From: Phytopseudomonas punonensis
Lineage (GTDB): Bacteria > Pseudomonadota > Gammaproteobacteria > Pseudomonadales > Pseudomonadaceae
Assembly: GCF_900142655.1 (NCBI RefSeq)
Contig: NZ_FRBQ01000001.1
Location: 746,115-810,114 of the forward strand
Direction: 5' to 3'
DNA: 64,000 bases
This document shows positions 1 through 8,753 of the stretch, piece by piece. The translations under genes were made by a program, and so were the position numbers. Each line of letters opens with the position of its first letter. The stretch's first letter is position 1. Under the pieces are notes generated by a model. That model was not told the origin of the DNA. It was given only the letters and a program-made list of their open reading frames with translations, and made no database searches.

Positions 1-741
1 CCACTTTGTAGAGCTTGCCGTGAATATCGGTGATCGGGTTGTAGGACGCCTCCAGCCAGACATCCCGACCGCTACTGTCGATGCGCTTGAAGCGGTCGAC
101 CACGAAATCACCGCGGCGCAGGCGCTCCCAGAACTGGCGATAACCTTCCGAGGCGCTCTCTTCGCTGGTGCAGAACATGCGGTGATGCTTGCCGACCACC
201 TGCGCCAGGTTGTAGCCCATACCGCGCAGGAACAGGTCGTTGGCGGTGATGACCGTGCCATCGAGATTGAATTCGATCACCGCTGTCGAGCGCAGCAGCG
301 CCTTGACCAGGCTTTCATTCTCCAACGACGCCTCGATGGTGCGCGTTAGGTTACTGGAGTGAATCACCAGTTGCTGCTTGCCGGTCTGCAGATCGCTCAT
401 CGGCACGACCACCGAACGCAGCCATATATGCCGGCCATCCTTGCCGAGCAGCCGCAGCGCGCCGCTGAAATGCCGACGCTCCTTGATCGCCAACAGTGCG
501 CGCGACTGGTGCGGATCGCGGACCAGTTCCGGCGGCGAAAACTGGGTCAGATATTGCCCCTCGACATCGCCAGCGCGGTAGCCCAGCTCGCCTTGAAACA
601 GCTCATTGACCCGTTCGATCCGGCCATCGGCACCGAGCTGGATGATGATCATTTCCTTGTCGAGGTTCTCCCTTACCTCCTCCTGCATCGCTAAACGAGC
701 TTCCAGCTCGCTGTTGATTTGTTTGAGGCGAGAGTTGAACA
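1..741 (-). CDS. PAS-domain sensor / chemoreceptor-type protein, N-terminal part (C-terminus lies outside the window)
   Basis: The minus strand is open from a GTG at 741-739 to the window edge, giving 247 residues without a stop. A GGAG motif lies 8 nt upstream of the GTG. The N-terminus (MFNSRLKQINSELEARLAMQ) is a short coiled stretch, followed by two PAS/PAC units at about residues 25-125 and 140-247. The second contains the segment RMFCTSEESASEGYRQFWER followed by a KRID...WLEASYNPI stretch. That pattern is typical of PAS-containing methyl-accepting chemotaxis proteins of the BdlA/Aer type in Pseudomonas. The expected signalling domain would be encoded beyond base 1, so MCP versus GGDEF or kinase output cannot be decided here. 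No transmembrane segment is seen, which suggests a cytoplasmic sensor. Confidence 0.75.
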
Positions 742-1004
742 CGATAAGAACTCCAGAATGGGTACTGCTGCATCGGCTTGGAGAGGTGAAACTTGAAACC
801 ACATAACGGCTTTCGGTAGCGCCGTCACAATACGGCCAAAGCGAATTTGGGCCGGCCTGAAATATCTCCAAACACCCCGCACTGCGCGGACGTGTCACCG
901 CATCCCGATAAATTTCCTGAACAACTGGCCAAAAACCCTGAACACCACGAACCGCTTCGCGGTCCGAGTTTTTGAAGAAGTTCCCGAGAACCGCCAACAG
1001 ATTG

Positions 1005-1020
1005 TTGCAATGCATTGCAA
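1005..1020. promoter_or_regulatory. Perfect 16-bp palindrome in the 468-bp gene-free region upstream of the gluconate dehydrogenase operon
   Basis: The stretch 742-1209 has no convincing gene. It separates the divergent PAS-protein gene from the gluconate dehydrogenase operon and must hold both promoters. It contains the perfect palindrome TTGCAATGCATTGCAA about 190 bp upstream of the first dehydrogenase start. Symmetry and position suggest a binding site for a dimeric repressor or activator. I cannot name the factor: it does not match the PtxS operator pattern I know. Confidence 0.4.
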
Positions 1021-1209
1021 GCAACCTGATCGCACCTCGCAGGGCGCTGCTTCGGACGAGTCGTCGCGGGGCCGAAAAACATTATTCGTAACCGGCCAGA
1101 ACAGTCGACGACCGTCATGGATGTCCGTGCATCCGCCTGCCGCCTTCGGGTGGTTTCGTTTCAGACAGCCTGAGCCGGTCAGCGGATGCCCGGCTTTCGA
1201 GGAGTTCAC

Positions 1210-1950
1210 ATGTCCAAAGAAGCCCCGCGGGGTTTGAGCCGGCGCTCATTGCTCAAGGCCTCGGCCACCACCGTTGCAGCCGGCGTTGCCGCCAGCGCCC
1301 AGGCGGTCACCATCAGTGGTGTACCGCAGTGGCTGCCGTTCGATCACAACGGTCCGCTGCATTACGACGCCAAAGGCTGGCAGTTCCTCACTGCCGATGA
1401 GGCCCGTGAAATCGAGGCCATCGTCGAGCAGCTGATTCCCGCGGACGAGCTGTCCCCCAGTGGCAAAGACGCTGGCTGCGCGGTGTTCATCGATCACCAG
1501 CTCGCGGGCCACTACGGCACCTACGAGCGCCTCTACCAACAGGGCCCCTTCGTGCCGGACATTGAACCGGGCTCCGAACAACTGCCCCGTGAGCGCTATC
1601 GCCTCGGCCTGGAGCAACTGGGCAAGCACTGCCAGCAGGCGTTCGGCAAACGCTTCAGCGAACTGGACGGTGAGCAGCGCGACAAGGTGCTCAAAGGCAT
1701 GGAGGCTGGCGAGATCGCCTTCGAGGGCATCGAGTCCAAAGTGTTCTTTGCGCAGCTGCTGCAAAACACCATGGAAGGCTTTTTCGCCGACCCGATCTAC
1801 GGTGGCAATCGCGACATGGTGAGCTGGAAGATGCTTGGTTTCCCCGGTGCGCGTTACGACTACCGCCCCTATATCGACCGGCACAACGAGAAGCTGGACC
1901 TGATACCGCTGTCGATCATCGGCAGCTCCGCGTGGAATCGCAAAGGATGA
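1210..1950 (+). CDS. Gluconate 2-dehydrogenase gamma subunit (subunit 3 family), Tat-exported
   Basis: This 246-residue protein matches the small subunit of the membrane-bound, FAD-dependent gluconate 2-dehydrogenase complex that oxidises gluconate in the periplasm. The N-terminus has a twin-arginine signal (LSRRSLLKA followed by an Ala-rich hydrophobic segment), as expected for the subunit that carries the folded flavoprotein partner through the Tat pathway. The start at 1210 is preferred over an in-frame ATG at 1186 because GAGGAG lies just upstream and the shorter form begins directly with the Tat leader. The next gene begins within a few bases, so translation is probably coupled. Related small subunits occur in other GMC dehydrogenase complexes such as sorbitol or 2-ketogluconate dehydrogenase, so the substrate is inferred. 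Confidence 0.85.
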   Translation: MSKEAPRGLSRRSLLKASATTVAAGVAASAQAVTISGVPQWLPFDHNGPLHYDAKGWQFLTADEAREIEAIVEQLIPADELSPSGKDAGCAVFIDHQLAGHYGTYERLYQQGPFVPDIEPGSEQLPRERYRLGLEQLGKHCQQAFGKRFSELDGEQRDKVLKGMEAGEIAFEGIESKVFFAQLLQNTMEGFFADPIYGGNRDMVSWKMLGFPGARYDYRPYIDRHNEKLDLIPLSIIGSSAWNRKG

Positions 1951-1955
1951 GCGGC

Positions 1956-3719
1956 ATGGCCAAGAAACTTCCTGCAACCGACGTCGTGGTGGTGGGGCTC
2001 GGCTGGGCCGGTTCGATCATCGCCAAGGAACTGGCCGACGAAGGCCTGCGCGTAATAGGCTTCGAGCGTGGCGCCTGGCGCGACACGGCAAGTGACTTCA
2101 ACATCGCCTCGGTGGCCGACGAGCTGCGCTACGTGTCGCGCCAGGAGCTGATGCTGCGCACCCGGCAGAACACTTGCACGCTGCGCAACAAGCCCAGTGA
2201 AACCGCGCTGCCGATGCGCACCTGGGGCTCGTTCCACCCCGGCAACGGCACCGGCGGTGCCGGCAACCACTGGGCCGGTATCACCTTCCGCTTCCAGCCC
2301 GAGGAGTTCCGCCTCCAGAGCCACCTCACAGAACGCTACGGCAGCCAGGCCCTCGCAGGGCTTACGCTGCAGGATTGGGGCACCACCTGGGAAGAGATGG
2401 AGCCGCACTACGACGCCTTCGATCGCGTCGCGGGCATCTCCGGCAAGGCTGGCAACATTGGCGGAAAGATCATCGAAGGCGGCAACCCCTTCGAGGGGCC
2501 GCGCTCCAACGAATACCCCAACCCGCCTACCAAGCAGACTTACGCGCCGACGCTGTTTGCCGAGGCGGCGCGCAAGATGGGCTACAAGCCGTTCCCGGTG
2601 CCGTCCGCACTGGCGTCCCAGGGCTACACCAACCAGTACGGTGTGACCATGGGACCGTGCACCTTTTGCGGTTTCTGTACCAACTACGGCTGCGCCAACT
2701 ATTCCAAGGCCAGCGCCATCGTCAACGTGCTGCCGGCCCTGGTGCGCATGCCAAACTTCACCGCCAACACTCACTGCGAAGTGCTGGAAGTGACCAAGGA
2801 CAGCAGTGGCAAGCGCGCCACCGGCATCATCTATGTCGACGCCAACGGCGAGAAATGGGAGCAGCCGGCAGACATCGTCGTGGTCGCGGCCTTCACCTTC
2901 GAGAACGTGCGCCTGATGCTGCTCTCCGGCATCGGCGAAGCCTACGATCCGATCAGCAACACCGGCACCACCGGCCGCAACTACGCCTACCAGACGGCCA
3001 ATAACGTGCAGCTGTTCTTCGATGACAAGAACTTCAATCCCTTTATCGGTGGCGGCGCCATCGGCATGGGCATCGACGAATTCAACAATGACAACTTTGA
3101 CCATTCCGGCCTGGGCTTCGTCGGTGGTGGCAGCACCCGGGTGACGCCCATCGGCGCCGCGCCGATCAACTCGCGCCCGGTGCCGCCGGGCACGCCGAAA
3201 TGGGGCAAGGAGTGGAAGAAAGCTACGGCGCAGTATTACGCCGCGAGCATGTCGATCGGCTGCGAAGCGAGCAACTACAGCACGCGCACCAACTACCTGT
3301 CGCTAGACCCGACCTACAAGGACCCCCACGGCCGGCCGCTTTTGCGCATCACCTTCGACTTCACCGAGAACGACCTGCGCATGGCCCAGTACGTGACCGA
3401 CAAGACCGCCGAAATCGCCAAGGCGCTGAACCCCAAGATGATGTTCGCCAGCCCGCGCAAAGGCCCCTGGTCGAATACCTCCTACCAGTCGTCCCACGTG
3501 GTCGGCGGCTTCGTGATGGGCGCCGATCCGTCGACCAGCTCGGTGAACAAGCACCTGCAAGTGTGGGGCGTGCCCAATCTGTTCGTGGTCGGCGCCTCGG
3601 CCTTCCCGCAGAACCCCGGCTACAACCCCACCGGCACCGTCGGCGCCCTGGCCTTCAAGGCCGCCCACGCGATTCGCACTCAGTACCTCAAGCGCCCCGG
3701 GGAGATGATCAGCGTATGA
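1956..3719 (+). CDS. Gluconate 2-dehydrogenase flavoprotein (GMC oxidoreductase family, large subunit)
   Basis: About 587 residues. An N-terminal FAD-binding Rossmann motif (VVVVGLGWAGS) opens the protein, and a GMC C-terminal domain ends with the NPGYNPTGTVGALAF region. A Cys-rich segment in the middle (GPCTFCGFCTNYGC) is typical of the gluconate / 2-ketogluconate dehydrogenase subgroup. This subunit oxidises the sugar acid and passes electrons to the cytochrome c subunit encoded next. Starts at 1932, 1947 and 1956 are in frame. I chose 1956 because AAGGA lies 8 nt upstream. The 1947 ATG overlaps the previous stop (ATGA) and is the alternative. Export probably depends on the Tat signal of the gamma subunit, since no signal peptide is visible here. 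Confidence 0.88.
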   Translation: MAKKLPATDVVVVGLGWAGSIIAKELADEGLRVIGFERGAWRDTASDFNIASVADELRYVSRQELMLRTRQNTCTLRNKPSETALPMRTWGSFHPGNGTGGAGNHWAGITFRFQPEEFRLQSHLTERYGSQALAGLTLQDWGTTWEEMEPHYDAFDRVAGISGKAGNIGGKIIEGGNPFEGPRSNEYPNPPTKQTYAPTLFAEAARKMGYKPFPVPSALASQGYTNQYGVTMGPCTFCGFCTNYGCANYSKASAIVNVLPALVRMPNFTANTHCEVLEVTKDSSGKRATGIIYVDANGEKWEQPADIVVVAAFTFENVRLMLLSGIGEAYDPISNTGTTGRNYAYQTANNVQLFFDDKNFNPFIGGGAIGMGIDEFNNDNFDHSGLGFVGGGSTRVTPIGAAPINSRPVPPGTPKWGKEWKKATAQYYAASMSIGCEASNYSTRTNYLSLDPTYKDPHGRPLLRITFDFTENDLRMAQYVTDKTAEIAKALNPKMMFASPRKGPWSNTSYQSSHVVGGFVMGADPSTSSVNKHLQVWGVPNLFVVGASAFPQNPGYNPTGTVGALAFKAAHAIRTQYLKRPGEMISV

Positions 3720-4942
3720 AGACTCTCCTCAAAATCGGTATGGCCCTGCTGGCCACTGCAAGCGCAGGTGCTCATGCCGTCGGCGGCCAGGACTCCTACG
3801 AGCTGGTGCAAAAAGGCAAATACATCGCCACCCTCGGCGACTGCACCGCCTGCCACACCGTGCCTGGCAAGCCGCTGTTCTCCGGTGGTGTGGCCATCGA
3901 CACGCCGTTCGGCAAACTGCTGGGCGCCAACATCACCCCGGACCAAGAAACCGGCATCGGCCGCTGGAGCTTCAAAGAGTTCGAAGCCAGCATGGCCCGC
4001 GGTCACCGCCGCGACGGCAAGCAACTCTACCCGGCGATGCCCTACGCGGCGTACACCAAGGTTTTGCGTGAGGACAACCAAGCCCTGTGGGCCTACCTGC
4101 GCACCGTCGAACCGGTGCACAACGAAGTGGAAACCAACCAGCTGCCCTTCCCCTTCAACGTGCGCCTGAACATGAAGGTGTGGAACTGGCTCAACTTCAC
4201 CGAAGGCGAATTCAAGCCTGAGGCGGACAAGAGCGAACAGTGGAACCGCGGCGCCTACCTGGTGCAGGGGCTGGGCCACTGCGGCAGCTGCCACACACCG
4301 AAGAACCTGATTGGCGGCGACAAGAATGCCGAGTTCCTAAAAGGCGGCGAGCTGCAGGGCTGGATGGCGCCGAACATCACCGGCGTAGCTCATGTCGGCC
4401 TGGCTGACTGGAGCGAAGCGGACATCGTGCAGTACCTGAAAACCGGTGCGAACCGCTACGACATCGCGTCCGGCCCAATGGCTGAAGCAGTCGAAAACTC
4501 GACACAGCACTGGCATGACGAAGACCTGATGGCGGTCGCCGTGTACCTCAAAGATCTCGACCATGAGCACGACAAGCCCGAGCCACTGGCTGCCAGCGAG
4601 CCCGCGATGAAGGCCGGTCGCGCGATCTATGCGGATCGCTGTTCCGGTTGCCACACGCCCGATGGAGAAGGCATCGCCACGCTGTTCCCGAAACTGGCCA
4701 ACGCGCCGCTGGTGAATGCGCAGGATGCCGCTTCGCTGATCCGCGTGGTGCTGGCCGGCAATCGTGCCGGAAGCACCGACGCCGCCCCCACCGGCCCGGC
4801 AATGCCCGCTTTTGCCTGGAACCTGTCGGACGAGAACGTCGCCGACGTGCTGACCTACATCCGCAACAGCTGGGGCAACGCCGCCGCGCCTGTCACCTCT
4901 GGAGAGGTGAGCAAGCAGCGCGAAACCCTGCAGGGGGAATGA
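3716..4942 (+). CDS. Triheme cytochrome c subunit of gluconate 2-dehydrogenase
   Basis: The 408-residue protein starts at an ATG overlapping the flavoprotein stop (ATGA). It has a Sec signal peptide (MKTLLKIGMALLATASAGAHA). Three CxxCH heme-c motifs are present: CTACH at residues 43-47, CGSCH at 189-193 and CSGCH at 309-313. This is the layout of cytochrome c subunits of membrane-bound gluconate, alcohol and aldehyde dehydrogenases, which anchor the complex and pass electrons to ubiquinone. With the two preceding genes it forms a complete three-subunit operon with overlapping or nearly overlapping reading frames. Confidence 0.9.
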   Translation: MKTLLKIGMALLATASAGAHAVGGQDSYELVQKGKYIATLGDCTACHTVPGKPLFSGGVAIDTPFGKLLGANITPDQETGIGRWSFKEFEASMARGHRRDGKQLYPAMPYAAYTKVLREDNQALWAYLRTVEPVHNEVETNQLPFPFNVRLNMKVWNWLNFTEGEFKPEADKSEQWNRGAYLVQGLGHCGSCHTPKNLIGGDKNAEFLKGGELQGWMAPNITGVAHVGLADWSEADIVQYLKTGANRYDIASGPMAEAVENSTQHWHDEDLMAVAVYLKDLDHEHDKPEPLAASEPAMKAGRAIYADRCSGCHTPDGEGIATLFPKLANAPLVNAQDAASLIRVVLAGNRAGSTDAAPTGPAMPAFAWNLSDENVADVLTYIRNSWGNAAAPVTSGEVSKQRETLQGE

Positions 4943-4953
4943 GCTAAGGATGG

Positions 4954-4976
4954 CCCGCTGCCAGCAACCCAGCGGG
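4954..4976 (+). terminator. Possible terminator hairpin after the gluconate dehydrogenase operon
   Basis: CCCGCTG at 4954-4960 pairs perfectly with CAGCGGG at 4970-4976 across a 9-nt loop, 12 bp after the cytochrome stop codon. No U-tract follows, so it may only be a 3'-end stabilising hairpin. Confidence 0.35.
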
Positions 4977-5003
4977 TCATCCACCCTGCAGACACCTGCA
5001 ACT

Positions 5004-5094
5004 AGCAGGCCGTTGAAAACGTACGCGAGGCAGCCGATGCGAGCCTGTTTTTAACGAAGCTGCGGCAACGCAGGTAGTTATTCAGCAGCCAGCT
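5004..5094. repeat. Degenerate inverted-repeat intergenic element (MITE-like)
   Basis: The left end AGCAGGCCGTTGAAAAC is matched by an imperfect inverted copy at the right end (GTTATTCAGCAGCC). The core holds TTTTTAACGAAGC. The reverse complement of the same 13-base core occurs in the element at 38733-38865, so both belong to one dispersed family. No coding capacity. Confidence 0.5.
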
Positions 5095-5161
5095 AATGAG
5101 ATAATCGCGGCCTGCAAAGGGCCGTGGCCCTCTCCCAGTTGCCGCATTCAGGAACAACCGC

Positions 5162-5647
5162 ATGAAAAACTCGCAGCGTGGCTCCGGCCATCTGTTCAGC
5201 CTGATGGTTCTCGGCCTTATCGTCTGGGGCGCTTACGTCACCCTGTATGTGCCCTACGAGCATCGCAAATCGATGGAGGCTTTCCGCAGCAGCCCGCCGG
5301 CGGTCAGCGCTGCGAAAATGGCGGTCATCGACACCTACAAGAGCAAACCAGCGCCAACCTCGCTGCCGAGCGGCCTGTACGCCGGCCAGGCCGAACAGGA
5401 TGGCTATCCGATGACCATCAGCTTCGAGTTTGCCGACAACCAGGTGCTCACCAAGAAGGCGCATATCAAGAACTACGAATTCACCGGCTCGGCGGGCTAC
5501 ACGTTGAGCGGCTCGGTGATGATGTTCAGCAGCGTCAAAGGCGATGCCGTGCTGTTCCCACAACCCGGCGAGCCGCTCGACGTGATCAGCGACACCGAGA
5601 TTCACATCCCCGGCCCGGACAAACCACTGGTACTGACCCGCCAGTAA
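5162..5647 (+). CDS. Conserved-type hypothetical protein with one N-terminal membrane segment
   Basis: 161 residues. The N-terminus (MKNSQRGSGHLF) is followed by one hydrophobic helix at about residues 12-30. The rest is a soluble, probably periplasmic domain rich in beta-prone stretches, such as YPMTISFEFADNQVLTKKAHI. I do not recognise the family. It stands alone between the repeat element and a convergent small gene, with stops 6 bp apart. The start is the first in-frame ATG. Membrane-anchored periplasmic location is an inference from hydrophobicity only. Confidence 0.65.
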   Translation: MKNSQRGSGHLFSLMVLGLIVWGAYVTLYVPYEHRKSMEAFRSSPPAVSAAKMAVIDTYKSKPAPTSLPSGLYAGQAEQDGYPMTISFEFADNQVLTKKAHIKNYEFTGSAGYTLSGSVMMFSSVKGDAVLFPQPGEPLDVISDTEIHIPGPDKPLVLTRQ

Positions 5648-5653
5648 AGCCCC

Positions 5654-5845
5654 TCAACTAGATGGTGGCTCACTGTTGCGCTCGCTCTCGATAAGCTGCG
5701 CAACCTTGGCCGCCGCCTCCGCCTCGCTGGCGAAAAAGTGCTGCTGATCATCGGCGCTGACCACCTGGAAGATTTCCTCATTACCCAGGTGCTTGTGCGC
5801 CTCGGGAATGTCGCTGCCCTGCAATTTCTTCAACGTCACGGCCAT
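5654..5845 (-). CDS. Small hypothetical protein (63 aa)
   Basis: The short frame has a good ribosome-binding site (AGGAG 7 nt before the ATG). The sequence has balanced, protein-like composition: MAVTLKKLQGSD, then HFFASEAEAAAKVAQLIESER, ending in an amphipathic helix. It has no signal peptide or membrane segment, so it is probably cytosolic. No function can be assigned. It converges on the preceding gene. Confidence 0.6.
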   Translation of the reverse strand: MAVTLKKLQGSDIPEAHKHLGNEEIFQVVSADDQQHFFASEAEAAAKVAQLIESERNSEPPSS

Positions 5846-5959
5846 CGTTGCGCGCTCCTGAATAGTGGCTCCTGCTGCTATGACCGGCCCGCGGCAAACG
5901 AAGTGCTGGTTAAATTTTGCGCAGCAAAGCCGACCGTCCAGCGCCGTTGCTCAGGGGCT

Positions 5960-6715
5960 TTAGCTTGCGCCTGGCAACGCCTGCTCGTAGCGCTGCTGGA
6001 TGCGCCGCAGCTCGCCAGAGCGGCGCAGCTGTTCCAGCGCATCGGCCCAGGCGGCGACACGTTCGTCATCGCTGTCCTGGCTGAAGGCGATGTAGAGCGA
6101 GGAGCGATACAGCGCGATGGGCACCCGGCGCAACGTGCCGTGCGCAATGCCCAACTGGTTGCTGTAATACACCACGCCCGCGTCAGTATCTCCGATGATG
6201 ATGTCGGTACGCCCGGCGAGCAGCATGCGATAGAGCTGCGGGCTGCCCGTCGCACTCTTCTGCAGGTTGCTGAAGCCCAGAGACTGCAACATCTGCGGCA
6301 CCAGCCCCGCATGCCGGGTGGTGACCTGAGGCGCATGCAGCAGCTGCTCGAGGGAGTTCACCGGCGTCGATGTGTCGGCCAGCTGGTAGGGATAAATCGA
6401 CTCCTCGGCAATCGGCCCCACCCATTTGTACAGCGCCTCGCGCTCCGCGGTGCGGAACATCGAATACATGATGGTCTTTGGCCGGGTCATCAGCACATGA
6501 GTCGTGCGCATGCTCGGTAAAACCACGATCTCGAAGTCATCCCCAGTCAGCGCCATGATGGCGCGCACGACCTCCGTAGCCATGCCGGTGAGCCTGTTGT
6601 TCTCCAGATAGTTGTAGGGCGCCCACTCCTCGGTCACGACCTGATACGGCTCGGCTCGGACCAGGGAGCCAAACAGCAGGCAGAGCAGCGTAAAGGCAAG
6701 GCAGAGACGTTTCAC
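5960..6715 (-). CDS. Periplasmic solute-binding protein, family 3 type (SBP_bac_3)
   Basis: 251 residues starting with GTG at 6715. A signal peptide (MKRLCLAFTLLCLLFGSLVRA) precedes the segment PYQVVTEEWAPYNYLENNRLTGMATEVVRAI in two parts, which is the classic opening of polar amino-acid-binding-type domains. Later conserved positions include a DIIIGDTDAGVVYY stretch. No permease or ATPase gene lies beside it, so it may work with a distant transporter or act as a stand-alone sensor or binding protein. Such orphan SBPs are frequent in Pseudomonas. The ligand is unknown. Confidence 0.8.
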   Translation of the reverse strand: MKRLCLAFTLLCLLFGSLVRAEPYQVVTEEWAPYNYLENNRLTGMATEVVRAIMALTGDDFEIVVLPSMRTTHVLMTRPKTIMYSMFRTAEREALYKWVGPIAEESIYPYQLADTSTPVNSLEQLLHAPQVTTRHAGLVPQMLQSLGFSNLQKSATGSPQLYRMLLAGRTDIIIGDTDAGVVYYSNQLGIAHGTLRRVPIALYRSSLYIAFSQDSDDERVAAWADALEQLRRSGELRRIQQRYEQALPGAS

Positions 6716-6793
6716 ATGGTGGCCTGGGTTCGCGGCGCCGCCGGGACGGCAGAAGATGCTGCCACAAGCATAGCCGTAGCAACTGCTGGCGAG

Positions 6794-7708
6794 TCAGGCA
6801 GCCGACGGATCATCTTCGCTCGCCAGCGCCTCGACCATGAAATCGACGAAGGCACGAACCCGCGGTGACAGGTGGCGGGATTGGGGATAGACGATGGAAA
6901 TCAGGTCAGCCGTCGGCTCCCAGGCATCGAGTACCGGCACCAGCTGGCCGGCGTTGATTTGCGACCTCACGTAATAGTCGTGGATCTGCCCCAGGCCGAA
7001 GCCGGCCAACGCCGCGGTATGCAGGGCCTGGCCATCGTTGAAGTTCAACGAGCCTCTGGGCTTAAACGCGCGCGGCTCACCCGCCTCCTGAAAAGCCCAG
7101 GCACGTGAGCGCCCGGTTTCATGGTAGGTCAGCGCCAGGCAGTTGTGCCGGGCCAGGTCGTCCGGCGATTCGGGCACACCGTGCCTGGTGAAATAGGCGG
7201 GCGTGCCCACCACGCGCCGACGCACCTGCACCAGCGGCCGGGCAATCAGGCTGGAGTCATCGAGCGGGCCGAAGCGAATGGCCACGTCCATGCCTTCTTC
7301 CACCAGATTGACATAACGGTCGCTGATGGAGACAGCCAGATCGACCTGTGGATGGCGCGCCTGGAACTCACCCAACAGAGGGACCACACGATAGCGCCCG
7401 AAGGACACCGGCAGGCTGAGCCGCAGAGTGCCCGTTGGTTGCCGACCAGCGCGGCACAGCACCAGCCTGGCGTCGTTGAGATCGGCGAGCACCTGCCGGC
7501 AGCGATGGAAGAACGCCTCGCCATCGACCGTCAGGTTGACGCTGCGTGTGGTGCGCACCAGCAATGCGGTGTCCACCTGGGCCTCAAGGCGCTTGATGGC
7601 ATTGCTTACCCCGGCCTGGGTAATACCCAACGCTTCGGCCGCCCGCACGAAGCTTTTGCGCTCGGCAACCTCAACGAAGATGCCCAGCGTCTTGAGATCC
7701 ATATCCAT
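6794..7708 (-). CDS. LysR-family transcriptional regulator
   Basis: 304 residues from the ATG at 7708. In-frame ATG at 7726 and GTG at 7729 would add 6-7 residues. The N-terminal winged helix-turn-helix (about residues 2-60) shows the family signature SFVRAAEALGITQAGVSNAI followed by LE. The effector domain follows (GTLRLSLPVSFGRYRVVPLL; AALAGFGLGQIHDYYV). It belongs to the AaeR/DmlR-like branch that often regulates divergent enzymes. It is transcribed divergently from the alpha/beta hydrolase at 7818, so that gene is its likely target, by the usual LysR arrangement. Confidence 0.9.
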   Translation of the reverse strand: MDMDLKTLGIFVEVAERKSFVRAAEALGITQAGVSNAIKRLEAQVDTALLVRTTRSVNLTVDGEAFFHRCRQVLADLNDARLVLCRAGRQPTGTLRLSLPVSFGRYRVVPLLGEFQARHPQVDLAVSISDRYVNLVEEGMDVAIRFGPLDDSSLIARPLVQVRRRVVGTPAYFTRHGVPESPDDLARHNCLALTYHETGRSRAWAFQEAGEPRAFKPRGSLNFNDGQALHTAALAGFGLGQIHDYYVRSQINAGQLVPVLDAWEPTADLISIVYPQSRHLSPRVRAFVDFMVEALASEDDPSAA

Positions 7709-7817
7709 CGTTTCTCGCTCATTCATCACCCACAGTTATGAGTGATGTTACGCCACTGCCAATTTTCTGCTGCGTGCTGCGCCCTAGGATGGACACAAAC
7801 ACCACGAGCAATTGGAC

Positions 7818-8696
7818 ATGAACCACACGACCTACGATGAAACGACCTTCGCGGCGACCTTCGAACACCGCATGCAAGGTGCACCAGGCGAGGGCCTGCA
7901 CTACGTGATCGGCGGCCAAGGCACACCGATCCTGCTGGTGCCCGGTTGGCCACAGACCTGGTACGCCTGGCGCAAGACCCTGCTGGCATTCGCTGAGCAC
8001 TACACGGTGGTCGCCGTGGACCCGCCCGGCCTCGGCGACTCGGATAAACCCTACGGCGGCTATGACACCAATAGCGTGGCCAGGCGCCTGCATCAACTGA
8101 CTCAGGCACTGGGCTGGAAGCACTTCGACTTCGTGGGCCACGATGTGGGTGTGTGGATCGGCTATGCCTATGCCAGCCTGTTTCCGCAGCAGGTTCGCCG
8201 GTTGGCCCTGCTGGACGCTACCGTGCCCAGCCTCGCGCCAGCGCAGATGTACGCCTTCGAGCCGACGCGCATCAGCAAGAACTGGCACTTCTTTTTCCTC
8301 ACCCAAGCGGACCTGCCCGAAGCACTGATCAGCGGCCGCGAACACGCCTTCCTCAGTTGGCTCTTCCATGCCAAGAGCGCGGGCAGCGGCTGGCTAGAAC
8401 CCCAGGCGCTGGCCGAATACGTGCGCTGTTATTCTGCGCCAGGCGGCGGGCGTGCGGCGGCCAGCTATTACCGGGTGCTGTTCGACAGCATGGCGCAGAA
8501 CCACGGGCATGCGCGCACGCGCCTGAAGATGCCGGTAATGGCAATGGGCGGCGAGGCGGCACTGGGAAGCATGATGGAAAGCATGATGAAGCAGGTGGCC
8601 GATAACGTGACGGGCGTGATCGCCCCTTGCGGGCACTACATTCCCGAAGAAGCGCCCGACTTCGTGGTCGAGCACCTGCTTGGTTTTCTGGGGTGA
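7818..8696 (+). CDS. Alpha/beta hydrolase, epoxide hydrolase / dehalogenase-like
   Basis: 292 residues starting at the ATG at 7818. The fold signature is complete: oxyanion-hole motif PGWPQTW (HGxP region), nucleophile elbow VGHDVG with aspartate as nucleophile, and a C-terminal CGHYIPEE histidine. The strand segment VVAVDPPGLGDSDKP is also typical. An Asp nucleophile points to epoxide hydrolases or haloacid/haloalkane dehalogenases rather than esterases with Ser. No signal peptide is seen. It is divergent from a LysR regulator with 109 bp between starts, which suggests substrate-induced expression. Confidence 0.82.
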   Translation: MNHTTYDETTFAATFEHRMQGAPGEGLHYVIGGQGTPILLVPGWPQTWYAWRKTLLAFAEHYTVVAVDPPGLGDSDKPYGGYDTNSVARRLHQLTQALGWKHFDFVGHDVGVWIGYAYASLFPQQVRRLALLDATVPSLAPAQMYAFEPTRISKNWHFFFLTQADLPEALISGREHAFLSWLFHAKSAGSGWLEPQALAEYVRCYSAPGGGRAAASYYRVLFDSMAQNHGHARTRLKMPVMAMGGEAALGSMMESMMKQVADNVTGVIAPCGHYIPEEAPDFVVEHLLGFLG

Positions 8697-8707
8697 AGGG
8701 ACTTGGC

Positions 8708-8746
8708 GGAAAAACAGGCTGCGCGGCCGTCAAGGGCGCGCAGCCT
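8708..8746 (-). terminator. Rho-independent terminator of the siderophore receptor gene
   Basis: A 10-bp perfect stem (AGGCTGCGCG at 8716-8725 with CGCGCAGCCT at 8737-8746) has an 11-nt loop. On the minus strand it is followed directly by GTTTTTCC. It lies between convergent genes and may also stop the hydrolase transcript. Confidence 0.8.
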
Positions 8747-8753
8747 TGGCGGG

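Noticed and set aside
742..1209. Short frames on both strands in the region before the gluconate dehydrogenase operon
   Set aside because: Their products are Arg/Cys/Ser-rich with no plausible domains. The region is better explained as divergent promoters with a palindrome.
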